This document shows positions 7,163 through 14,601 of a stretch of DNA of 14,894 nucleotides, in pieces; the first letter of the stretch is position 1; each line of letters begins with the position of its first letter. The stretch spans positions 16,978 to 31,871 of the forward strand of contig JAFMKX010000006.1 in the NCBI GenBank assembly GCA_017852615.1. Reading direction: 5' to 3'. The stretch comes from Pontimonas sp. (GTDB taxonomy: Bacteria > Actinomycetota > Actinomycetes > Actinomycetales > Microbacteriaceae). Below the pieces are notes generated by a model. That model saw only the letters and a list, made by a program, of their open reading frames with translations. It was not told where the DNA came from and did not search any database. Position numbers and translations under genes: made by a program.

Positions 7163-8110
7163 CTACGCCTGTGACGCTCCTTCAAGAATGCCGGCAATTT
7201 CTTGCTCATCGCGCCCCATTTGGGCGGCAAGAGCTTGGGGGGAATCAAACTTTTTCATGCCCCGGATATAGGCCACAAATTCCACCTGAATTGTGGCGCC
7301 ATAGAGATCCAGAGACGAATTCATCAGATGAGATTCGATGGTGCGCTGATTCATGTCGCCAAACGTCGGGTTCACTCCCACCGACGTTGCCGCCTCGTAT
7401 CGAACCCCCGCATGCGTGACATAGGTTGCGTACACACCATCGGCGGGCACAAAACCCTCCAGATTGTTTGTCACATTAGCGGTCGGATAGCCAAGCTCTC
7501 GGCCACGCTGGAACCCCTGCCCCACCTCTCCGCGCACTGCGTGGTAGCGGCCAAGGAGCTTGGCGACCTCCGAGACCTCGCCTCGCTCCAGGAGTCCTCG
7601 AATCAGCGTGGACGAGACTCGCTGCCCCGCTTCTTCACAGACATCAGCCACGACCTCCACGCGGAATCCATACTCAGCACCCTCTTCTCGCAACGTCTCG
7701 ATAGTTCCTTTGCCACCTTCGCCGTAGCGGAAGTCAGACCCTACTAAGACAACACTCGCTCCCAAACCTTCCACCAAAACCGTGCGAGTGAAATCGCGGT
7801 GACTCAACGAGGAGAGCTCCTCATCAAAAGCCAAAACGACCACTCGAGCAATTCCCGCGGAGTGCAACATTTCGATCTTTTGAGATTCACTGATGATCGG
7901 CAACGGCGCGTCTAGGGGCTTGAGAGTGGCGTGAGGGTGTCTATCAAAGGTGATGACGGTGGGCTGCGCATCACCAGCAACAGCCAAGAGTTGATCCACC
8001 ACACTTTGATGACCTCGATGAACGCCATCAAATTTTCCAATGGTGATGGCTCGGGGTTGGCTCGACCCGGGCAGAGACGCGAGCCCATAGTTGACGACGG
8101 GTCCACTCAT
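7163..8110 (-). CDS. ribF: Bifunctional riboflavin kinase / FAD synthetase RibF
   Basis: RibF phosphorylates riboflavin to FMN and adenylates FMN to FAD. The N-terminal FMN adenylyltransferase domain shows GKFDGVHRGH at about residues 25-34 and the closing SSTLIRGLL at about 166-173. The C-terminal flavokinase domain shows GYPTAN (~207-212), VNPTFG (~246-251) and the TIESHL glutamate (E259). At 315 residues it is full length. I chose the ATG at 8110-8108 because it overlaps the preceding TGA as ATGA and starts in the expected place; a start 30 nt upstream would add residues with no family look. The gene follows a small membrane-protein gene after lepA and is followed 9 nt later by an MFS gene. 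In many actinobacteria ribF directly follows truB; here truB lies downstream on the same strand beyond the catabolic cassette, so the usual order is reversed. Confidence 0.96.
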   Translation of the reverse strand: MSGPVVNYGLASLPGSSQPRAITIGKFDGVHRGHQSVVDQLLAVAGDAQPTVITFDRHPHATLKPLDAPLPIISESQKIEMLHSAGIARVVVLAFDEELSSLSHRDFTRTVLVEGLGASVVLVGSDFRYGEGGKGTIETLREEGAEYGFRVEVVADVCEEAGQRVSSTLIRGLLERGEVSEVAKLLGRYHAVRGEVGQGFQRGRELGYPTANVTNNLEGFVPADGVYATYVTHAGVRYEAATSVGVNPTFGDMNQRTIESHLMNSSLDLYGATIQVEFVAYIRGMKKFDSPQALAAQMGRDEQEIAGILEGASQA

Positions 8111-8535
8111 CTCGCTACCCTGTTTGCTCGAAGCCACCACAGTCCCACCATAGGCAAAAACAGGGGAATCAGCAGATAGCCCAGTCCAAAATCAGACCAC
8201 ACCGTGGCCTCAGGAAACCATTCAGGACGCACCACGCTGAGAATTCCCACGACCAGCACCCCGGAGAGTTCAAATCCCAGTGAATACAGCGCCAGCATGC
8301 GCAGCCGTGGGCGAGAGCTCAAAGCCAAAGAAACCGTCGCGAGGACATAGACCGCTGCGGCAAGCGCTGAGAGCCCATAGGCGAGGGGTGCCTGGTCAAA
8401 CTTGGTTAACACCTGAAAGCTCGAGCGTCCCAGGGCCGCCAAGGTGAGCACGACGTAGGCTGCCACGATGAGACGGTGACCACCTGGGTAGGCGCTTGGG
8501 TGGGTGCCACCCGTCGCCACGGCGCCTGCTTCCAT
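8107..8535 (-). CDS. Small four-helix membrane protein of unknown function
   Basis: With the ATG at 8535 the product is 142 residues. A short polar N-terminus (MEAGAVATGG) leads to four likely transmembrane helices, at about residues 21-41, 52-73, 79-102 and 116-136. It ends in a basic RANRVAR tail, presumably cytoplasmic. I see no catalytic or ligand motif. The open frame extends 72 nt further upstream, but that stretch lies inside the end of lepA; the ATG 4 nt after the lepA stop, with AAAGGA about 11 nt before it, is the sensible start. Its stop overlaps the ribF ATG by 4 nt. It therefore belongs to a lepA-membrane protein-ribF unit. Function unknown; calling it a conserved actinobacterial integral membrane protein rests on its context and clean reading frame only. 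Confidence 0.78.
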   Translation of the reverse strand: MEAGAVATGGTHPSAYPGGHRLIVAAYVVLTLAALGRSSFQVLTKFDQAPLAYGLSALAAAVYVLATVSLALSSRPRLRMLALYSLGFELSGVLVVGILSVVRPEWFPEATVWSDFGLGYLLIPLFLPMVGLWWLRANRVAR

Positions 8536-8539
8536 CGTG

Positions 8540-10390
8540 CTATTTGTCCTTTTTCTTCTCCACGTCACCAGAGAGTGCCGCAATAAAAGCTTCTTGGGGG
8601 ACTTCAACCCGACCCACCATTTTCATTCGCTTCTTACCCTCTTTTTGCTTTTCGAGCAGCTTGCGCTTTCGGGTGATGTCACCGCCGTAACACTTAGCGA
8701 GAACATCTTTGCGCATCGCCCGAATGTTTTCCCTGGCAATCACTCGCGCACCAATTGCCGCCTGAATGGGAACCTCAAACTGTTGGCGAGGAATCAGTTC
8801 ACGAAGCCTCTGGGTCATCAGCACGCCATAGGCATAGGCCTTGTCTTTGTGAACAATCGCGCTAAACGCATCTACCCGATCACCTTGGAGCAAAATATCG
8901 ACCTTGACCAGGTCGCCTTCCGCCACACCAGCAGGCTCATAATCCAGCGAGGCATAACCGGCTGTTTTGGACTTGAGGTGGTCAAAGAAATCGAAAACGA
9001 TTTCCCCCAACGGCATGGTGTATCGAATCTCTACCCGATCTTCACCCAAATACTCCATGCCCTGCAATGTCCCTCTGCGGGATTGACACAGTTCCATAAT
9101 CACGCCGACATAGTCCTTCGGTGCAAGCACTGCCGCGTTGACCACGGGCTCCAGAACCTTGGCGATTTTTCCCGCAGGGAACTCACTCGGGTTGGTGACC
9201 TGGATTTCTGTGCCGTCATCGAGTTCCACGTCGTAGACCACCGAGGGTGCTGTGGCAATGAGCTCGAGACCAAATTCCCGCTCAAGGCGCTCGCTCACAA
9301 TTTCGAGGTGCAACAGCCCCAGAAAACCGCATCGGAAACCAAACCCCAGTGCGACCGAAGTTTCGGGTTCATAGACCAGTGCCGCATCGGAAAGTTTCAA
9401 CTTATCCAGCGCTTCGCGCAGGTCCGGATAGTCACTGCCATCGAGGGGGTAGAGCCCCGAGAAGACCATCGGCTTGGGTTCGGTATATCCGGGCAGCGCC
9501 TCGGTGGCTCGGTTTTTCAACCCGGTCACCGTGTCACCCACTTTGGATTGGCGAACATCCTTCACGCCGGTAATCAGATAACCCACTTCACCCACACCCA
9601 AACCCTTGGTGGGAGTTGGTTCAGGAGAGCTCACCCCAATTTCCAACAGTTCGTGATGTGCTTTTGTCGACATCATTTCGATGCGCTCTTTAGGCTCCAA
9701 AGAACCATCGACCATGCGCACGTAGGTGACGACACCGCGGTAGGCGTCATAGACCGAATCAAAGATGAGAGCCCGAGCCGGTGCATCAGCATCGCCCTGA
9801 GGAGAAGGAATGAGGTCGACGACCTCATCCAAGAGCTCCCCCACGCCGATGCCTGATTTACCACTCACGCGCAACACATCATCAGGCGAACCCCCAATGA
9901 GCCGGGCAAGTTCATCCGCATACCTCTCGGGGTCAGCTGCGGGCAAGTCAATCTTGTTCAACACGGGAATGACGGTGAGATCATTTTCGAGCGCCAGATA
10001 CAGATTCGCCAGTGTTTGCGCTTCGATTCCCTGCGCAGCATCCACCAGCAAAATTGCTCCCTCACACGCGGCCAAGGATCGAGACACCTCGTAGGTGAAG
10101 TCCACGTGGCCAGGGGTGTCGATCATGTTCAGCGCATAGGTTTCGCCGTCTTTGCTCCAGGGCATTCGCACGGCCTGACTCTTGATGGTGATCCCGCGTT
10201 CGCGCTCGATGTCCATCCGGTCGAGGTATTGCGCACGCATCTGGCGCGGATCGACCACTCCCGTGATCTGGAGCATCCGATCTGCCAGGGTGGACTTACC
10301 GTGGTCAATGTGGGCAATGATGCAGAAATTGCGCAGGCGCCACTGAGCAGTGGCCGCCGGCGTGATATCCCGAAGCGAGTGAGCAGACAT
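8540..10390 (-). CDS. lepA: Elongation factor 4 (LepA), back-translocating ribosomal GTPase
   Basis: LepA/EF4 is a translational GTPase related to EF-G that acts on stalled or assembling ribosomes. With the ATG at 10390 the product is 616 residues, normal for the family. GTP-binding motifs are AHIDHGKST (~26-34), DTPGHVDF (~91-98) and NKIDLP (~145-150). EF-G-like domains follow, with the LepA-specific GFRCGFLGLLHLEI and, near the C-terminus, the RRGTLQGMEY block and the tail domain with KCYGGDITRKRKLLEKQKEGKKRM (shortened here: KCYGGDITRKRKLLEKQ). The ATG at 10390 has GGGAGAA about 9-12 nt upstream; a GTG at 10408 would add six residues and put that sequence inside the gene. The gene is divergent from rpsT, sharing a 178-bp intergenic region, and heads a run of minus-strand genes down to hemW. 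Confidence 0.97.
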   Translation of the reverse strand: MSAHSLRDITPAATAQWRLRNFCIIAHIDHGKSTLADRMLQITGVVDPRQMRAQYLDRMDIERERGITIKSQAVRMPWSKDGETYALNMIDTPGHVDFTYEVSRSLAACEGAILLVDAAQGIEAQTLANLYLALENDLTVIPVLNKIDLPAADPERYADELARLIGGSPDDVLRVSGKSGIGVGELLDEVVDLIPSPQGDADAPARALIFDSVYDAYRGVVTYVRMVDGSLEPKERIEMMSTKAHHELLEIGVSSPEPTPTKGLGVGEVGYLITGVKDVRQSKVGDTVTGLKNRATEALPGYTEPKPMVFSGLYPLDGSDYPDLREALDKLKLSDAALVYEPETSVALGFGFRCGFLGLLHLEIVSERLEREFGLELIATAPSVVYDVELDDGTEIQVTNPSEFPAGKIAKVLEPVVNAAVLAPKDYVGVIMELCQSRRGTLQGMEYLGEDRVEIRYTMPLGEIVFDFFDHLKSKTAGYASLDYEPAGVAEGDLVKVDILLQGDRVDAFSAIVHKDKAYAYGVLMTQRLRELIPRQQFEVPIQAAIGARVIARENIRAMRKDVLAKCYGGDITRKRKLLEKQKEGKKRMKMVGRVEVPQEAFIAALSGDVEKKKDK

Positions 10391-10568
10391 GTCTGATGAT
10401 TCTCCCACGCAAATCCGTTGGCGCCCTGCGCGTCCACCTGGTATCGTTGCCGATTGGCTCGCTTAGTCTCAGACCCTCTTACCTGTTACTAAGAACGCAT
10501 TCCGACCTTCGCCTCTGGGCCCCACCGGAATGTCCATGAGTAGAGAACACACAACAAAGGACATACAC
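10391..10568. promoter_or_regulatory. Divergent lepA / rpsT promoter region and rpsT leader
   Basis: This 178-bp gap separates two divergent genes and must hold both promoters. On the plus strand TTGGCG (10418-10423), an 18-nt spacer and TATCGT (10442-10447) form a plausible rpsT promoter. It would give a leader of roughly 115 nt. Within that leader CTTAGT (10462-10467) and ACTAAG (10488-10493) are complementary arms around a 20-nt loop. The rpsT ribosome-binding site AAAGGA (10556-10561) is 7 nt from its GTG start. I could not identify a convincing lepA promoter on the other strand. Hexamers were chosen by eye. Confidence 0.45.
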
Positions 10569-10829
10569 GTGGCAAACATCAAGTCGCAGATTAAGCGCAA
10601 CAAGACCAACATCAAGGCAACAGAGCGTAACCGTGCCGTGAAGAGCGAAGTGAAAACCACTGTTCGCTCGGCTCGCGAGGCTATCAAAGCCGGTGACAAG
10701 CCAGCTGCTCTGAGCGCCGTCAAGGATGCTTCGCGCAAACTGGACAAGGCCGTGAGCAAGGGTGTTCTGCACAAGAACCAGGCAGCGAATCGCAAGTCTG
10801 CTCTGTCTAAGCAAGCAGCTGCACTCTAA
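10569..10829 (+). CDS. rpsT: 30S ribosomal protein S20 (bS20)
   Basis: The 86-residue, strongly basic protein begins (M)ANIKSQIKRNKTNIKATERN, the classic S20 N-terminus that binds 16S rRNA in the 30S body. It continues with three helices rich in Lys, Arg and Ala, including REAIKAGDKPAAL and the LHKNQAANRKSAL signature of the family's last helix. The start is GTG at 10569, with AAAGGA 7 nt upstream. The open frame extends upstream to an ATG at 10530, but those extra 13 residues are unlike S20. It is monocistronic: a promoter lies in the gap to divergent lepA and a strong hairpin follows 12 nt after the stop. S20 beside holA and lepA is a conserved arrangement in many bacteria. Confidence 0.98.
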   Translation: MANIKSQIKRNKTNIKATERNRAVKSEVKTTVRSAREAIKAGDKPAALSAVKDASRKLDKAVSKGVLHKNQAANRKSALSKQAAAL

Positions 10830-10841
10830 GTAACACTTTCC

Positions 10842-10874
10842 AACGAGGTGTCGCCCCTGGGGCGGCACCTCGTT
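10842..10874 (+). terminator. Hairpin terminator of rpsT
   Basis: A 16-bp inverted repeat, AACGAGGTGTCGCCCC paired with GGGGCGGCACCTCGTT, has one G-U pair and an almost absent nominal loop; the innermost pairs would open to form a loop. It starts 12 nt after the rpsT stop. The following GTCGTT is only slightly T-rich, as is common in actinobacterial terminators. It separates rpsT from the next plus-strand gene, which begins 39 nt further on. Confidence 0.85.
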
Positions 10875-10912
10875 GTCGTTAACCCGCGGAGCGCTCTGGC
10901 AGACTGAGAGCC

Positions 10913-11230
10913 ATGTTCGCGTGTTCCTTTATGTTCACCCCCGGCGCTCTGGATGATGAGTTCTATCGCCTTGATGGCGAGATTGATGCCTTTGCCACCT
11001 CGCTAGAGGGCTACGTGGGGGTCGATCGCTGGCACTCCGAAGACCGCACGGTTCGCAACTCGGTCTACTACTTCACCGATATGGCCACGGTAAAAGAGTT
11101 TTCCGCGTTCCCACAACACCTCGAAGCTAAAGAAAAATATGCGAAATGGTACGACGGCTACCAGATTGTGATTTCGGAAGTGCGCGCCAACTACGGCGAT
11201 GGACGGCTCACGACGGCGCTAAACACCTAG
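10913..11230 (+). CDS. Small ABM-like dimeric alpha-beta-barrel protein, function unknown
   Basis: The 105-residue protein has the look of the antibiotic-biosynthesis-monooxygenase / dimeric alpha-beta-barrel superfamily. A first strand (MFACSFMFTP) is followed by a helix with an acidic stretch, a GYVGVDRWHSED strand-turn, a SVYYFTD strand and MATVKEFSAFPQHLEAKEKY, the typical helix with a histidine. It ends in a final WYDGYQIVISEV strand. Members include heme-degrading enzymes and small oxygenases, but many are uncharacterised; I do not assign a reaction. The start is ATG at 10913, with a weak GAGAG close upstream; no clear promoter is seen in the 38 nt after the rpsT terminator. Its stop lies only 3 nt from the stop of convergent holA, with no terminator between. 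It interrupts what is usually a direct rpsT-holA adjacency. Confidence 0.78.
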   Translation: MFACSFMFTPGALDDEFYRLDGEIDAFATSLEGYVGVDRWHSEDRTVRNSVYYFTDMATVKEFSAFPQHLEAKEKYAKWYDGYQIVISEVRANYGDGRLTTALNT

Positions 11231-11233
11231 TTC

Positions 11234-12238
11234 CTACGCGGCAGATTTACCGCGATGCGCCACCACTTCCACCATGTGTTCCAGGGCATAGTGCGGGTGA
11301 GAACTAGCTCCCTTGACCGCGGCATCTGCCGTGGCCACTTCCATAAAGGCCGCCCCGAGCCCTGCTTCATCCCACCCTTGAAGGCTTCCCCTGGCAGCCC
11401 GGGCTTGCCAGGGCGCCATACCCAACTCCGCGGCAATCGCGTCGGTGCTCCCCTTCGCGCCCCCCACCAGAGCCATCTGGCGCAGTTTGGTCGCAAAAGC
11501 AGCGACCACCAGAACGGGTTCTGCGCCTGAATTAAGGGCCGAGCGCAACAGCACCAGTGCTTGGGCATAATGCCCCGCAATCGCTTTATCGGCAATCTGG
11601 AAGGTCGTCGCTTCGACCCGGGATCCGTAATAGCGCCCTATGGTCTCGACGGTGATGGGTTGGCCTTCGACATCAGCAATGAGTTGCTGGGCCGCGCTGG
11701 CTAGTTCAGCCAGGTCAGAACTAAAAGCGTCTCCCAGGGCTCGCAGTGCTGCCGGGTCAATTTTCTGACCTGAGCGCTGAAACTCTCCAGAAAGAAACGA
11801 CATGCGATCAGCATCTTTTTTAATTTCTTTGCACTCCACCACCAGCGCGGTGTTTCCAGCTGCCTTGAGCGCGTCGAGAAGCTTTTTGCCGCGGTTTCCG
11901 CCGCTATGACGCAACACCACGACCACCTCTGATTCAGGATTTTCCAGATAGTTCAGTGCGTCTTCGAGAAAAGGGTCCGAACATTTTTCCACGGCGCTCA
12001 CTCGAATGAGGCGAGGTTCACCAAACAAACTGGGGCTCGCGCGCTGAATCAATTCACCGGGCGAATACGCTGAGGCATCCAGTTCACTGACTTCCACACC
12101 AGATTCCGCTGACTTCATCCGGTCGCTTAAGATCCGAATCGCGCGATCGGCGAGGAAGCCTTCCGGGCCCGACACCAAGACAATCGGGGCTTCTCTAATG
12201 CCGTGCCAGGGAACGATGGGGGCACTTGATGACGCCAC
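11234..12238 (-). CDS. holA: DNA polymerase III delta subunit HolA
   Basis: HolA is the clamp-loader delta subunit that opens the beta sliding clamp. At 334 residues it is the usual length. Visible blocks are the N-terminal PIVLVSGPEGFLADRAI, ASPSLFGEPRLIRV (domain I, clamp-interacting region), VVVVLRHSGGNRGKKLLDAL and the domain II-III elements SSDLAELASAAQQL and VEATTFQIADKAI. It ends with the C-terminal collar helices around AELGMAPWQARAARG. Delta lacks an active ATPase site, and none is seen. The start is GTG at 12238, preceded by GAGGAGGAG, a strong ribosome-binding site. It begins 41 nt after the comEC stop and so is probably the last gene of comEA-comEC-holA, the common order in Gram-positive bacteria. 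Its 3' end converges on the ABM-like gene at a 3-nt distance. Confidence 0.96.
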   Translation of the reverse strand: MASSSAPIVPWHGIREAPIVLVSGPEGFLADRAIRILSDRMKSAESGVEVSELDASAYSPGELIQRASPSLFGEPRLIRVSAVEKCSDPFLEDALNYLENPESEVVVVLRHSGGNRGKKLLDALKAAGNTALVVECKEIKKDADRMSFLSGEFQRSGQKIDPAALRALGDAFSSDLAELASAAQQLIADVEGQPITVETIGRYYGSRVEATTFQIADKAIAGHYAQALVLLRSALNSGAEPVLVVAAFATKLRQMALVGGAKGSTDAIAAELGMAPWQARAARGSLQGWDEAGLGAAFMEVATADAAVKGASSHPHYALEHMVEVVAHRGKSAA

Positions 12239-12279
12239 AGCTCCTCCTCGCGCAAGTTCGTAAAGCCTTCCCCGCCAGA

Positions 12280-14601
12280 CTATCGAGGCATCGCAGATTT
12301 AGCCGACCACACCACAAGCTTTCCCTCTTGATTGCGACTTAGAGCAACCATCCCGTGAAGATCAGATCGAAACACCGCGGTTCCACTGGTGCGCAAAATA
12401 TCTAAGGCCCGAGTGGTGGGATGACCATAGGTGTTATCCGCTCCCACCCCCACCAATCCCACCCTCGCCCGAAGCGTTTGATAGAGACCGACGAATTGAT
12501 CCGCCGAGCCATGATGGCTCACTTTCACCACGTCCACCGATTCCAATTTGTGCCTCCCGTGGAGTATCCGTTGGGGCTTCTCTCCCAGATCCCCTAAAAA
12601 CAAGCCACTGAGGCACTGCTCACATCCCGTGGCTGCCGATAACGCCACCACCACACTCGAGTCATTTCCGGGGTCAGAAAATCCAGTTCCCACCGGCCAG
12701 AGAACATCAAGGCGGTAATCACCCAGCTGTGTGGAATCCCCGGCGGTCACCTCCTGAATCGTGGCACCCGCTTGCGCAAGAGAGAGGGCAATGTCGCGCT
12801 CGTCGCGGCCTGACGTACTTCCGATCCATACGGTGTCCACCCGCCCGGAAATGGCGGGCCACCCTCCCACATGGTCTATATCGAAGTGGGTAATCACCGC
12901 CACATTGATCCTGTTGATCCCTAAAAAACCCAAACACTGGGTGAGCAGGGCCGGTTTCTTCCCGGTGTCAATGAGGGCTATGTGTTCCTGGGTCCGGATC
13001 ACCACCGCATCGCCTTGCCCCACATCACATTGAACAATCTGCCAATCCCTGGGAAGCGACGCTTTCATCACCACCTGCGGAACGACAAAACTTGCCACCA
13101 CCATCGATGCCGTGGTGAGAGCCACTGCGACCAACGCTGGGCGCAGCCAAGGGGTGCGCCCCGGGGCGAGCAACACCGCAGCAAGGGAGCAATACCCCAC
13201 GAGCGCCAGCGTGAGAGCTCCCCACCACCCCGAAGGCCACGGGATGGTCGATAACTCCGTTGCTGCCAGCGTGCGCCCCGTGGCAGCAATAAAGGCGGAA
13301 GGCCACCACGCGAGGGCAATGATGCCCTCGGCCACGGAAGCACTCACAGGGCCTACCAGGCACGCCACCATCCCCAAAATGGTCGCCACGGGGGCGGCGG
13401 GTGCTGCCACCGCATTGGCCACTACTGCCCAGAGAGGAATGATGGGGTTGAGCAGAATCAGAATCGGTTGGCACGCTATTTGCGCCGCCAGTGGCACCGC
13501 AAGCACAAGAGCTAGGCCTGAGGGCATGAACCGGGAGAGCTTTGTGGTCACAGGGCCGGTGAGCAACAAAATCCCTCCCGTGGCCACTACTGAGAGGGCA
13601 AAGGCAAAATCCAAGGCCAGCCACGGATCTAGTGCCAGGAGAACCAAGACCGTCACGCCCAACACCGGAATCCCCCGAACGGGTCTCGCAGAAGCAACAC
13701 ATACCAACACAATCGAGGCCATGATGGAGGCCCTGATGATGCTGGGCTCGGGCGTGACCAAGACGACAAAGCCGACCAGTGCGAGAACCCCCGCGACCAT
13801 GCGAACCCACAGCCCCCCGCCGAAGAGGGCAACTAGGGCAACAACCAAGGCCACCACGATGGCGCAATTAGCTCCCGATACCGCGACTAAATGAGACAGC
13901 GACGTGGCACGCATCGCTTCGACCAAACCCCGGTCCACGGCAGAGGTGTCTCCCAGCGCTAAGCCTGGCAATAGTTCTCCCCCATCGCCTGGTCGTTGCA
14001 GGGATCGCTCCAGAAAGGACACCCGGAGCGAATCAGTCCCCGCGAGAAACCACCCCGGTGGCTGGATGTGAACGTCATCAGAATTCACCATCAGCACCCA
14101 CCCGGTTTTCTCCCACGGGTGAGCTCGCTGCACGTATCCAGAGACCTGCACAGTAGAGCCCAAAGCTGCTCTGTTTTCTAGGGCAAGCCCCACTAACCGA
14201 ATAGGCGTCGACCCTCGAGATAATTCCTTATCCTCCATCGCCACCAGTTCCCCTGGAACCGTGGTCATGGAAGGAGTAAAGGTTTTGGTAAGCCGAATCA
14301 TTGCGGTGACGTCTGAATCTTCCACGCGCTCTAGCGCTTCCTGTTCTCGCGCCACGGCCCCCAACAACACAGAAACGATCATGACCGCAGTGATGACAGC
14401 GCTGGGCACCACCAGTGCCAGCTTCCCGGTGGGATGCGAGCGTGTAGCGAGCCATAATCCGAGCGTCACGGCGATAACGGCAAGGACCACCACACCGCTC
14501 GGGCGTAGCCAAATCGCCAGCGCGGCAGTAAGCCACCCGATCAGCGCCGGCACCAGCATGCGCAGATCCCGACCCTCTACCAAGGGTGCGGATGCACTCA
14601 C
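12280..14601 (-). CDS. comEC: ComEC/Rec2 DNA-uptake channel protein
   Basis: ComEC forms the inner-membrane channel for single-stranded DNA during natural transformation. The 773-residue protein has hydrophobic helices at the N-terminus, then a soluble OB-like segment (about residues 90-190). The competence domain, with LVAVSGANCAIVVALV and about eight more helices, follows. A C-terminal metallo-beta-lactamase-like domain carries THFDIDHVGG (H572, D574, D576, H577) and SHHGS (H696, H697), then GADNTYGHP. The metal ligands are intact; this domain is thought to degrade the non-transported strand. The GTG start at 14601 overlaps the comEA TGA as GTGA, so the two are translationally coupled. All three ComEC domains are present, so the gene looks functional, although many bacteria not known to be competent also keep comEC. 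Confidence 0.96.
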   Translation of the reverse strand: MSASAPLVEGRDLRMLVPALIGWLTAALAIWLRPSGVVVLAVIAVTLGLWLATRSHPTGKLALVVPSAVITAVMIVSVLLGAVAREQEALERVEDSDVTAMIRLTKTFTPSMTTVPGELVAMEDKELSRGSTPIRLVGLALENRAALGSTVQVSGYVQRAHPWEKTGWVLMVNSDDVHIQPPGWFLAGTDSLRVSFLERSLQRPGDGGELLPGLALGDTSAVDRGLVEAMRATSLSHLVAVSGANCAIVVALVVALVALFGGGLWVRMVAGVLALVGFVVLVTPEPSIIRASIMASIVLVCVASARPVRGIPVLGVTVLVLLALDPWLALDFAFALSVVATGGILLLTGPVTTKLSRFMPSGLALVLAVPLAAQIACQPILILLNPIIPLWAVVANAVAAPAAPVATILGMVACLVGPVSASVAEGIIALAWWPSAFIAATGRTLAATELSTIPWPSGWWGALTLALVGYCSLAAVLLAPGRTPWLRPALVAVALTTASMVVASFVVPQVVMKASLPRDWQIVQCDVGQGDAVVIRTQEHIALIDTGKKPALLTQCLGFLGINRINVAVITHFDIDHVGGWPAISGRVDTVWIGSTSGRDERDIALSLAQAGATIQEVTAGDSTQLGDYRLDVLWPVGTGFSDPGNDSSVVVALSAATGCEQCLSGLFLGDLGEKPQRILHGRHKLESVDVVKVSHHGSADQFVGLYQTLRARVGLVGVGADNTYGHPTTRALDILRTSGTAVFRSDLHGMVALSRNQEGKLVVWSAKSAMPR

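Noticed and set aside
8504..9856. Long plus-strand open frame of about 450 codons
   Set aside because: It lies opposite lepA, which has complete GTPase motifs and normal length. The antisense product has no recognisable domain and results from lepA's codon composition.
13025..13894. Long open frames on both strands within comEC (about 260-280 codons)
   Set aside because: They are out-of-frame readings of the ComEC membrane domain; their products are repetitive in Gly, Cys and His or in Thr and Ala, and have no family resemblance.
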